From an uncultured Enterococcus sp. (GTDB lineage: Bacteria > Bacillota > Bacilli > Lactobacillales > Enterococcaceae), in contig CAMJVA010000006.1 in the NCBI GenBank assembly GCA_946409145.1, forward strand, positions 1 to 21,336: 21,336 nt of DNA. Reading direction: 5' to 3'. The first letter of the stretch is position 1, and the number at the start of each line of letters is the position of its first letter. The notes under the pieces were generated by a model. It ran no database searches and had not been told where the DNA came from. It worked only from the letters and a program-made list of their open reading frames with translations. Of the stretch, positions 15,850 to 21,292 are shown piece after piece. Made by a program: the position numbers and the translations under genes.

Positions 15850-15867
15850 TTAACATACTCATGTTAA
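15850..15867. repeat. Perfect inverted repeat over the PTS -10 box
   Basis: TTAACAT (15850-15856) and ATGTTAA (15861-15867) form a perfect 7-bp inverted repeat with a four-base centre. It covers the -10 box and the expected start site. It could be an operator for an unidentified regulator or simple A+T-rich symmetry. Confidence 0.45.
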
Positions 15868-15889
15868 GAAAAAAAGCGCTTCCTGTCAA
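15861..15889 (-). promoter_or_regulatory. Promoter of the antiterminator-PTS operon
   Basis: On the minus strand, a perfect TTGACA (15884-15889), a 17-base spacer and TAACAT (15861-15866). Transcription should start near 15854, about 15 bases ahead of the RAT. Confidence 0.75.
15871..15884 (-). promoter_or_regulatory. CcpA-type cre-like site in the PTS promoter
   Basis: The minus-strand sequence AGGAAGCGCTTTTT fits the cre consensus TGNAANCGNTNNCA at its core (AAGCGCTT) but misses three outer bases. It lies between -35 and -10, where CcpA binding would repress the operon on preferred sugars. Confidence 0.55.
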
Positions 15890-15907
15890 GTACATTTTTT
15901 AATTTTT

Positions 15908-16324
15908 TTATAAACTTCCAATTAAACGTTGCAAACATTTAGCTAAATCATCACTAGTGACATCTTGAGCTTGTTCTGAAGCTAAAAATAACTCTTCATT
16001 GACTTGTGTTTCAGAAATGGCATCGACCATTTTTTGACAGTCTTCAATATATTTTTTAAAGACTGAAATTAATTTCTTATGCATTCCCATGGATTTTGCT
16101 GGAGCTTTCACCTGATTCATATCTTCTAAAAGGGCACTGTATTTAGTAACTCCTTCTTGAAAATTAGTTTTCACTTTGACTAAATCTTCAGCTAAAAGAT
16201 TCTCTTTTGTTTCCAGAGATTTTTTTACTTGTTGGTAAAAAGGATCCATGGAGTCGGCAATATTTTCCGTTTCTTTAATAAAATCATTTAACTTTTTACT
16301 GTAAAAATTAACATTTGGTCGCAA
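15908..16324 (-). CDS. Unknown all-helical protein downstream of efp
   Basis: This 138-residue protein is soluble and almost fully helical, with charged heptad-like stretches (for example KKLNDFIKETENIADSM and LISVFKKYIEDCQKMVDAI). It has no signal peptide and no recognisable motif. The start is TTG at 16322-16324, supported by AAAGGAG (16333-16339) eight bases upstream; the next Met is 26 codons in. It follows efp by only 20 bases, so it should share the efp transcript. No terminator follows it: the TTGACA box of the PTS promoter begins about 19 bases after its stop. A translation-related role is a guess from position only. Confidence 0.7.
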   Translation of the reverse strand: MRPNVNFYSKKLNDFIKETENIADSMDPFYQQVKKSLETKENLLAEDLVKVKTNFQEGVTKYSALLEDMNQVKAPAKSMGMHKKLISVFKKYIEDCQKMVDAISETQVNEELFLASEQAQDVTSDDLAKCLQRLIGSL

Positions 16325-16344
16325 AAGAATCGCTCCTTTTAAAA

Positions 16345-16908
16345 TTATTTACTAGCGCGTTTTTGGTAAGTACCTTCTGAAGTATTAATTTCTAAATATT
16401 CTCCAGCAGTAATAAAATCTGGTACGTTAACGACTAAACCTGTTTCCATGGTTGCAGGTTTTCCTGAACCAGTAACAGAACCACCTTTAATAGAAGGTTG
16501 TGTTTCAGTCACTTGTAAGACCACAGAACCTGGAAGATCCACACCAATGACTTCTGTGCCGTAAAATTGGATTTTAACTTCCATATTTTCTAACATGAAT
16601 TTTAACTCTTGTGCAATATCTTCCACTGGAATTTCATATTGTTCATAAGTTTCTAAGTCCATGAAAAAGGCTGTGTCGTCCATAGAGTATAAATATTGAA
16701 CTGGTTTTGTTTCTAAAATTGCTTGCTCTACTTTTTCTTCTGGACGCATAGTGGTATCTACTACAGAACCTGTTCTAACATCTTTTAATTTTAGACGCAT
16801 AACAGTGTTTCCTTTACCTGGTTTGTGGTGGGAAGATTCTAAAACTTTAATTAATTTTCCCCCTTGTTCAAAAGTCATTCCTGCTCTAAGTTCGCTTGCT
16901 GATAACAT
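16345..16908 (-). CDS. efp: Translation elongation factor P
   Basis: This 187-residue EF-P binds next to the ribosomal P site and restores peptide bond formation at consecutive prolines. It has the KOW-like N-terminal domain (about 1-63), then two OB domains (about 67-128 and 130-185). The loop that reaches the P-site tRNA is SSHHKPGKGN, with Lys32 in the PGKG tip as the expected site of post-translational modification. VTETQPSIKGGSVTGSGKPATMETG is the conserved C-terminal signature. The ATG follows AAAGGAG by eight bases. The gene appears to head an operon with the unknown helical protein and to be preceded by a short leader ORF. Confidence 0.96.
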   Translation of the reverse strand: MLSASELRAGMTFEQGGKLIKVLESSHHKPGKGNTVMRLKLKDVRTGSVVDTTMRPEEKVEQAILETKPVQYLYSMDDTAFFMDLETYEQYEIPVEDIAQELKFMLENMEVKIQFYGTEVIGVDLPGSVVLQVTETQPSIKGGSVTGSGKPATMETGLVVNVPDFITAGEYLEINTSEGTYQKRASK

Positions 16909-16937
16909 TAATAAGTCTCCTTTAGTTGTTTTATTTT

Positions 16938-17045
16938 TTATAAGTTTGAAAAATTTTCATTGGGAGGCTTTATTTTTTTTCGCACCATACCTAGAAAAAG
17001 GAGAAATGGATGCTGTTTTTGTTGCCCATAGATGGAAACATTCAT
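16938..17045 (-). CDS. Possible 35-residue leader peptide upstream of efp
   Basis: This small ORF starts at ATG 17043-17045, eight bases after a near-perfect ribosome site AAAGGAGG (17054-17061), and ends 29 bases before the efp ATG. The peptide begins MNVSIYGQQKQHPFLLFLGM and continues VRKKIKPPNENFSNL. It has a short hydrophobic patch (14-21), a basic patch (22-26) and Pro27-Pro28-Asn29, a class of motif at which ribosomes stall without EF-P. It resembles no protein I know. It lies directly after the likely efp promoter, so it would be translated first. It could equally be chance coding in a leader. Confidence 0.45.
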   Translation of the reverse strand: MNVSIYGQQKQHPFLLFLGMVRKKIKPPNENFSNL

Positions 17046-17080
17046 TTTTTCTTCCTCCTTTAACTTTTCTCAACTCACCT

Positions 17081-17098
17081 ATTATACCTAATATTAGG
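17081..17098 (-). promoter_or_regulatory. Likely -10 box of the efp operon with adjoining palindrome
   Basis: On the minus strand TATAAT (17081-17086) directly follows the perfect 12-bp palindrome CCTAATATTAGG (17087-17098). Transcription would start near 17074, just before the leader ORF ribosome site. No clear -35 is seen; an A/T run occupies that position. The palindrome sits where a regulator could bind the spacer. Confidence 0.5.
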
Positions 17099-17113
17099 GA
17101 ACAAAAAAAGGGG

Positions 17114-17165
17114 GGAGAATTTTCTAGGTTATTTCAGCAAAAAATTCTCCTGAAATCCTAGAAAA
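17114..17165. repeat. Two interleaved inverted repeats
   Basis: Repeat A pairs GGAGAATTTT (17114-17123) with AAAATTCTCC (17141-17150). Repeat B pairs 17120-17128 and 17131-17137 with 17150-17156 and 17157-17165 (16 pairs, two-base bulge). A and B share bases, so only one can form. B is followed on the plus strand by eight T (17170-17177), and A on the minus strand by CCCC and seven T, so each looks like a terminator in one direction. Confidence 0.65.
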
Positions 17166-17188
17166 TACCTTTTTTTTCTATTCTAAGT

Positions 17189-17196
17189 TTGCTAGA
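17189..17196 (+). promoter_or_regulatory. Possible promoter of the yitT-like gene
   Basis: TTGCTAGACT at about 17188-17197 resembles the extended -10 box TGCTATACT used by the lactonase gene in this window. A T-rich stretch lies at the -35 distance. The match is weak. Confidence 0.3.
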
Positions 17197-17229
17197 CTGA
17201 GGATTAAAAACAAGGAAAGAAGATCTCTC

Positions 17230-18057
17230 ATGACTAAAAAAAATCTCACTTATCCTCTTTTAATTATTGGTTCTTTTTTAACAGCTATTTCGGTTAATAC
17301 TTTTGCTGTTCCTAACCATCTTGGTGAAGGTGGCGTACCTGGTGTAACCATGATTTTATATTATTTATTTTCTCTTCCCACCTCTGTAACTTCTTTACTA
17401 TTAAATGGTGCTTTAATTATTTTAGGGTTGAAGTTATTACCTAAACCAACGATTTTTAAAACCATTTTAGTAGTTATTTTAAACTCAATTTTTTTACATT
17501 TACTCGCTCCTTACCCTTTTGTTTTTGAAAATCCGATTTTGGCACCTTTAGTCGCTGGTTTTTTCATGGGGGCTGGGATTGGTTTAGTGTATCAAGGTGA
17601 AGGAACCACCGCTGGCGGAACCATTGTAGCAGCGATGATTGAAGCTAAAACCGGTCTACCTAAAAGTTCTGGAGTATTATTAACAGACTTAATGGTCATT
17701 ATTCCTTCTGGTTTTGTAATTGGCTTTGAAAAAATGTGCCTCACGATTATTTCTGTTTACCTTGGGGCTAAAGTTATTGCCTTTATTTCAGAAGGAGCCA
17801 AACCAAAACGGACCGTGGTGATTATTTCTCCTAAAGCACCAGAAATTTCCGCTGCTTTAGAAAAAAATATTCAGCGAAATGGAACATTTTTAACTGGAAC
17901 TGGTTCTTTTTCTAAAGCTCCTCAAACCCTACTTTATATTGTGGTGGAATCGGGAGAAATTTTACCCTTGAAAAAAACAGTCCATGAAATAGATGACAAA
18001 GCGTTTATGGTCGTAAGTGAAGCGCAAAATGTTTTAGGCACTCGCTTTTCAAATTAA
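17230..18057 (+). CDS. YitT family membrane protein (DUF161 + DUF2179)
   Basis: This 275-residue protein has about five membrane helices in the first 195 residues, including conserved AVPNHLGEGGVPGVTMILYY and GEGTTAGGTIVAAMIEAKTG segments of the YitT/DUF161 domain. A soluble C-terminal DUF2179 domain spans about 200-270 and ends VHEIDDKAFMVVSEAQNVLGTRF. The family is widespread in Firmicutes; its transported substrate, if any, is not established. The ATG follows AAGGAA. Upstream lies the interleaved repeat region shared with the divergent efp operon. No strong terminator follows: only a five-pair hairpin (18076-18090) lies before the next gene, so partial read-through into the regulator is possible. 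Confidence 0.92.
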   Translation: MTKKNLTYPLLIIGSFLTAISVNTFAVPNHLGEGGVPGVTMILYYLFSLPTSVTSLLLNGALIILGLKLLPKPTIFKTILVVILNSIFLHLLAPYPFVFENPILAPLVAGFFMGAGIGLVYQGEGTTAGGTIVAAMIEAKTGLPKSSGVLLTDLMVIIPSGFVIGFEKMCLTIISVYLGAKVIAFISEGAKPKRTVVIISPKAPEISAALEKNIQRNGTFLTGTGSFSKAPQTLLYIVVESGEILPLKKTVHEIDDKAFMVVSEAQNVLGTRFSN

Positions 18058-18169
18058 GGCCTTTTTACTCAAGATGCAACAAGGCGTTGCTTTCTTAAAA
18101 GTTAGGGCAATGAATTTGTGCACCACTATTTGCTCAATTTAACTGATAAATTTTTCAAAGGAGGATATG

Positions 18170-18967
18170 ATGACTTTAGGAAGCAAATTAAAAAACATGC
18201 GCCAAGCTAAAAATTTATCCCAAAGCCAAGTAGCAGAAAAACTTCACCTTTCACGACAAACTGTTTCTAAGTGGGAATTAGATAAAAGTATTCCTGATTT
18301 AGAAAGTTTAAAAATGCTAGCTATTCTTTATGATTTTTCCTTGGATGAACTTTTTAATTTGGCCAAAGTAAAGGAAGATAACATGACGTATTTAACCGAA
18401 GAAGCCTTATTGTCCCTGATGATAAAAAAAATTTCAGAAAAAGAAACCTCTTCTCCTGAAAAAATCCAATTTTTATTAGCCAATGTCATCCAACCTTTAA
18501 AAGAAAAAATGCAGTTAGAAAAAGTCTATTACTTTGCCCTGCAAAAACAAGTCTCTAGTATTTTAATTCATGAACCGGTAAAAACAACTCTTGCAAAAGA
18601 GTATCTCCAGTTATTTTTAGATGATGCCTCAGATTTTTATTTTTTCACTGGAGAAGGTATTATTTACTGCAATATTATTTCTTTTCTACAAGAAAAATCT
18701 CTTACTTTTTATCCTTATGAGCGTTTAAAATATCTTTGTGTAGGTCGTCTTTATGATAAAATTTCTATAAAAGAACATAATTCTCCTGCTTTAGGAATTT
18801 ATGCTAATGATCGGAGCTTTTACAATCATCTACAAATCAAAAATGAAGATTTAACTCCTCTGATTTACTTTTTCACTCACCTGCAAAAAACACAAGATAA
18901 ATTTTATTTACTGGAAGATTTTGGTCTTTTCACTTTCCACAGAAAGTGGGAGAAAAAACAGTTTTAA
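18170..18967 (+). CDS. XRE-family regulator with an unrecognised C-terminal domain
   Basis: This 265-residue protein has an N-terminal Cro/C1-type helix-turn-helix (about 3-58: KLKNMRQAKNLSQSQVAEKL, then HLSRQTVSKWELDKSIPDLE), with recognition helix SRQTVSKWE. The remaining 200 residues are mostly helical with aromatic-rich stretches and resemble no domain I can name. They lack clear tetratricopeptide or ATP-binding motifs. Two adjacent ATGs follow AAAGGAGG; the second (18170) has better spacing than the first (18167). It sits after the yitT-like gene in the same direction, about 110 bases away, and ends at a strong terminator. Its target is not evident; no matching operator was identified. 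Confidence 0.8.
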   Translation: MTLGSKLKNMRQAKNLSQSQVAEKLHLSRQTVSKWELDKSIPDLESLKMLAILYDFSLDELFNLAKVKEDNMTYLTEEALLSLMIKKISEKETSSPEKIQFLLANVIQPLKEKMQLEKVYYFALQKQVSSILIHEPVKTTLAKEYLQLFLDDASDFYFFTGEGIIYCNIISFLQEKSLTFYPYERLKYLCVGRLYDKISIKEHNSPALGIYANDRSFYNHLQIKNEDLTPLIYFFTHLQKTQDKFYLLEDFGLFTFHRKWEKKQF

Positions 18968-18969
18968 CT

Positions 18970-19016
18970 AAAAAGTCAGAAAAAAGGGTTGAATTTCCTT
19001 TTTTCTGACTTTTTTT
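18970..19016. terminator. Bidirectional 18-bp terminator between convergent genes
   Basis: 18970-18987 (AAAAAGTCAGAAAAAAGG) pairs perfectly with 18997-19014. T-runs are present on both strands, so it ends the XRE gene (plus) and the DUF438 operon (minus). Confidence 0.9.
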
Positions 19017-20339
19017 CTATTCATCTAATAAACGACGTTGACCTTCAAGTTGTTGAATTTCTGTAATATCTTGGGTAACTTCAAGACAGCCAAGATAATC
19101 ATTATTTTCATTGTATAAAGCAAAGTAACGAATATAAACCATCATTTTTCCATGAAGGTTAATCCAAAAACTAGCTTCTGTTCTTTCATGAGCGCGAAAA
19201 TCATCTAAGATTTTTTGTACAGTAGACATACTTTTAGGTGGATGACAATTAACCACTGCCCGTCCCACGACGGATTTTGTTCGCGGGAACACTCGATGAT
19301 GACTTTCTGAATAAAAACGAACCCGATCTTCCTTATCCACAAAGGTTAAATCCACTGGTAACACTTCAAAGATTTTCCATAATTGTTCTAATTGTAAAAT
19401 ACCTGTGGGAAAAACAATTTGTTCGGCTGTATTTTCTTCTTTTTCCCAATCATAATGTTTTTCTTCTGGGATATTTTCCTTTAAATCTGTTTGAATAGCT
19501 TCTGTGGTCATTTTCGCCCGTTCAATGTTAGCCAAGCGCAAAGGTTCATTTTCTATTTCTTTTTCTAAAGCTTCTTTACTTGGATGCCACACTAAAGGCT
19601 CTGGAATAAAGGCAAAGCCAATATCTAAAGAGTCTTTAGCGATTTTGTCCCAATCTGTTAAAGAGAAAACATCTAGACACATGGGAATCATAATTTCTTC
19701 TTCTTTAAAAATCATTTCTTCTATTTCATTAATTAGATCCGTTAATTTTTCATCTAAAGGATTAAAAGCGACTTTAGGATCTTGCAGATAAAGAAGGGCT
19801 TCTTTCATTTGCTCCCGAATAGCATCATCCACGCCCCACATGACTTTAGGGGGAGCAGAAATACCATATTTTTCCATGTAAGAAAAAATTAACGTTTCTT
19901 TTCTCGTATAATGTTTCTCTAATTGGAATAAATCTTTTAAAGCATTTTCTAAACGATTTTTTTCTGACCAGTCACCTTTTTTTAGTTTTTCTAAGTCTTC
20001 TTTGATTTCATCATTTAATAGAGAACTTAACACTTTATTTTCTAATTTTAACGTATGCACTGGGTGTCCTGGCTGTTCGTGTTCATAATTAGAGCGATGA
20101 ATATCTGTAATGGAACCTTTAAAAACAGCCGCGTGAACATTACATAATTTTTGAATTTCAGAAGGATCTAAGCCGCTTTGAATTAATTCTCGCTCTGCTG
20201 AAGTAATTTCAGTGACATCCACATCTTCAAAAGAATCATTGAAGATTTTTTTTGCCACTTCAAAATTTCCTCCTTCGTGTAATAAACGTAAAATTTCGAC
20301 AATTTTTTTCTGCCGCTCAATCGCTGTTAATTTACTCAT
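19017..20339 (-). CDS. DUF438 / hemerythrin-like / PAS protein
   Basis: This 440-residue cytoplasmic protein has three parts. A DUF438 region spans about 10-78. A hemerythrin-like HHE domain spans about 88-230, with candidate iron ligands His92, His95, Glu100, His143, Glu148 and the acidic FKEEEIMIPM near 211-220. A PAS sensor domain spans about 315-432, with the family signature VVGRAVVNCHPPKS. Relatives occur beside DUF1858 proteins. They resemble the ScdA/RIC proteins that repair iron-sulfur clusters after nitrosative or oxidative damage, though that role is inferred for DUF438 proteins. The ATG overlaps the DUF1858 gene by eight bases and uses its terminal GGAGGAG codons as ribosome site. 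The operon is preceded by a Fur box. Confidence 0.9.
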   Translation of the reverse strand: MSKLTAIERQKKIVEILRLLHEGGNFEVAKKIFNDSFEDVDVTEITSAERELIQSGLDPSEIQKLCNVHAAVFKGSITDIHRSNYEHEQPGHPVHTLKLENKVLSSLLNDEIKEDLEKLKKGDWSEKNRLENALKDLFQLEKHYTRKETLIFSYMEKYGISAPPKVMWGVDDAIREQMKEALLYLQDPKVAFNPLDEKLTDLINEIEEMIFKEEEIMIPMCLDVFSLTDWDKIAKDSLDIGFAFIPEPLVWHPSKEALEKEIENEPLRLANIERAKMTTEAIQTDLKENIPEEKHYDWEKEENTAEQIVFPTGILQLEQLWKIFEVLPVDLTFVDKEDRVRFYSESHHRVFPRTKSVVGRAVVNCHPPKSMSTVQKILDDFRAHERTEASFWINLHGKMMVYIRYFALYNENNDYLGCLEVTQDITEIQQLEGQRRLLDE

Positions 20340-20568
20340 CTTCTCCTCCTATAACAGTAAAGCCATTTTTTTCTAAAGTTTCAATAATTTTTTCTAAGGG
20401 AATTTTTTTTAATTTAGCCCCTTTTTTTAAAGTCATATATCTTCCAGCGGTGTTTAACAGGGCTGGATTTTTTAAATCCTTAAATCCAAGTTCAATCATC
20501 AGATCTTTTATAACAGGATAAGAACTTATTAAGTCATAAACTGTCGTATTCACATTAATTATTGGCAC
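20332..20568 (-). CDS. DUF1858 domain protein (ScdA N-terminus-like)
   Basis: This 78-residue protein matches the short DUF1858/ScdA-N domain along about residues 3-65: VNTTVYDLISSYPVIKDLMIELGFKDLKNPALLNTAGRYMTLKKGA. In ScdA/RIC proteins this domain precedes the hemerythrin domain in one chain; here the two are separate, overlapping genes. Members elsewhere usually carry cysteines; this protein has none. The start is GTG at 20566-20568, six bases after GGAGGA. It is the first gene of the Fur-box operon and almost certainly works with the DUF438 protein. Confidence 0.85.
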   Translation of the reverse strand: MPIINVNTTVYDLISSYPVIKDLMIELGFKDLKNPALLNTAGRYMTLKKGAKLKKIPLEKIIETLEKNGFTVIGGEDE

Positions 20569-20583
20569 AACTTCTCCTCCATT

Positions 20584-20598
20584 TGAGAATGATTATCA
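20584..20598 (-). promoter_or_regulatory. Fur box
   Basis: TGAGAATGATTATCA matches the 7-1-7 Fur consensus TGATAATNATTATCA at all but one position. It fits the PerR consensus (TTATAATNATTATAA) less well. It covers the predicted transcription start of the DUF1858-DUF438 operon, as expected for an iron-dependent repressor. Confidence 0.75.
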
Positions 20599-20604
20599 TT
20601 TCCG

Positions 20605-20610
20605 TTTATA
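20605..20610 (-). promoter_or_regulatory. Likely -10 box of the DUF1858-DUF438 operon
   Basis: On the minus strand TATAAA lies just upstream of the Fur box. The -35 position is a T-run, so the promoter is assigned mainly from the -10 box and the operator. Confidence 0.4.
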
Positions 20611-20626
20611 CTTTACGCTTTTTAAG

Positions 20627-20668
20627 AAAAAAAAACAAGTAGATAAAGAGATTCTCTTCATCTACTTG
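20627..20668 (-). terminator. Terminator of the copB-HesB operon
   Basis: On the minus strand CAAGTAGATGAAGAG (20654-20668) pairs with CTCTTTATCTACTTG (20636-20650), with one wobble and a three-base loop, followed by nine T (20627-20635). Confidence 0.88.
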
Positions 20669-20679
20669 CACTAGCGTTC

Positions 20680-21036
20680 TTATGCTTGCTCTCTCTTATC
20701 TAAAATTTCTACATTTCCGTCAACTAATCCATTTTCCGTGGATAAAACTAAATTACAAAAACGTTCATTAACCGTAAGTTGTGGCTTTTGACCAAAATAA
20801 TGTTTGGTGTAGTCTTTAATGTAAAAAGGACCATCATTACTTTCTAATACTTCAGAGTAATCAGGTAACTCTCCTTTTTTATTCACAACTAAAATACGAA
20901 AATGAGTATCTAAAGAACATACACCAAATTTAGAAAATTCTCCTACTCCATCATCTAAATCAATTAAAAAACGGATACCCTCATTTTTATAAGGGACTAA
21001 TTTTTCTTGAGCTTCTTTACTTACTTGAATTTCCAT
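20680..21036 (-). CDS. HesB/IscA-like iron-sulfur biosynthesis family protein
   Basis: This 118-residue protein resembles the divergent Firmicutes branch of the Fe-S_biosyn family (PF01521): start MEIQVSKEAQEKL, central IRFLIDLDDGVGEFSKFGVC, end near FCNLVLSTENGLVDGNVEI. True IscA proteins use three cysteines, two in a C-x-C near the end. Here only Cys40 and Cys94 are present and there is no C-x-C, so cluster or iron transfer in the IscA manner is doubtful. The ATG follows AAAGGAGG, which begins right at the stop of the copper ATPase gene 13 bases upstream, so the two are co-transcribed. A metal-related role is inferred from fold and neighbour. Confidence 0.75.
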   Translation of the reverse strand: MEIQVSKEAQEKLVPYKNEGIRFLIDLDDGVGEFSKFGVCSLDTHFRILVVNKKGELPDYSEVLESNDGPFYIKDYTKHYFGQKPQLTVNERFCNLVLSTENGLVDGNVEILDKREQA

Positions 21037-21049
21037 GAAAACTCCTCCT

Positions 21050-21292
21050 TTATTTTTTAATTCTTAGTAACATAGCATTAATTGCTACAACGACAGTGGA
21101 TAAGGACATGAGAACAGCGCCTACTGCTGGAGATAAGGTGAAACCAATGGGTGCTAAAACCCCTGCTGCTAGTGGAATGGCAATGAGGTTATACCCTGCG
21201 CCCCACCACAAGTTTTGAATCATTTTTCTTCTCGTAGCTTTAGCAAGATCGAGAAAATGTAAAATATCTTTAGGATCACTGTTGGTTAAAAC
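21050..21292 (-). CDS. copB: CopB-like heavy-metal P1B-type ATPase, C-terminal fragment
   Basis: Only the last 80 residues are in the window; the gene runs off the right end. They cover the end of the P-domain hinge (LTNSDPKDILHFLDLAKATRRKMIQN) and the last two membrane helices: NLWWGAGYNLIAIPLAAGVL and SPAVGAVLMSLSTVVVAINAMLLR. These are the conserved GYN and SPAVGA...MSLSTV..NA segments of the final metal-site helices in CopB-type copper/silver exporters. CopA-type ATPases are close in this region, so copB is preferred but not certain. Residues encoded beyond 21292 would come from sequencing adapter, not from the gene. Confidence 0.85.
   Translation of the reverse strand, partial: VLTNSDPKDILHFLDLAKATRRKMIQNLWWGAGYNLIAIPLAAGVLAPIGFTLSPAVGAVLMSLSTVVVAINAMLLRIKK

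Noticed and set aside
16751..17161. Plus-strand ORF of 136 codons across the efp 5' region
   Set aside because: It runs antisense to efp and to the leader ORF, has no ribosome site, and its composition is that of a complement-strand shadow.
18076..18090. Hairpin GCAAC/GTTGC as terminator of the yitT-like gene
   Set aside because: It has five pairs only and a short T-run; too weak to list as a terminator.
19277..20521. Several plus-strand ORFs of 70-95 codons opposite the DUF438/DUF1858 genes
   Set aside because: They are antisense to clear domain-bearing genes and lack ribosome sites.
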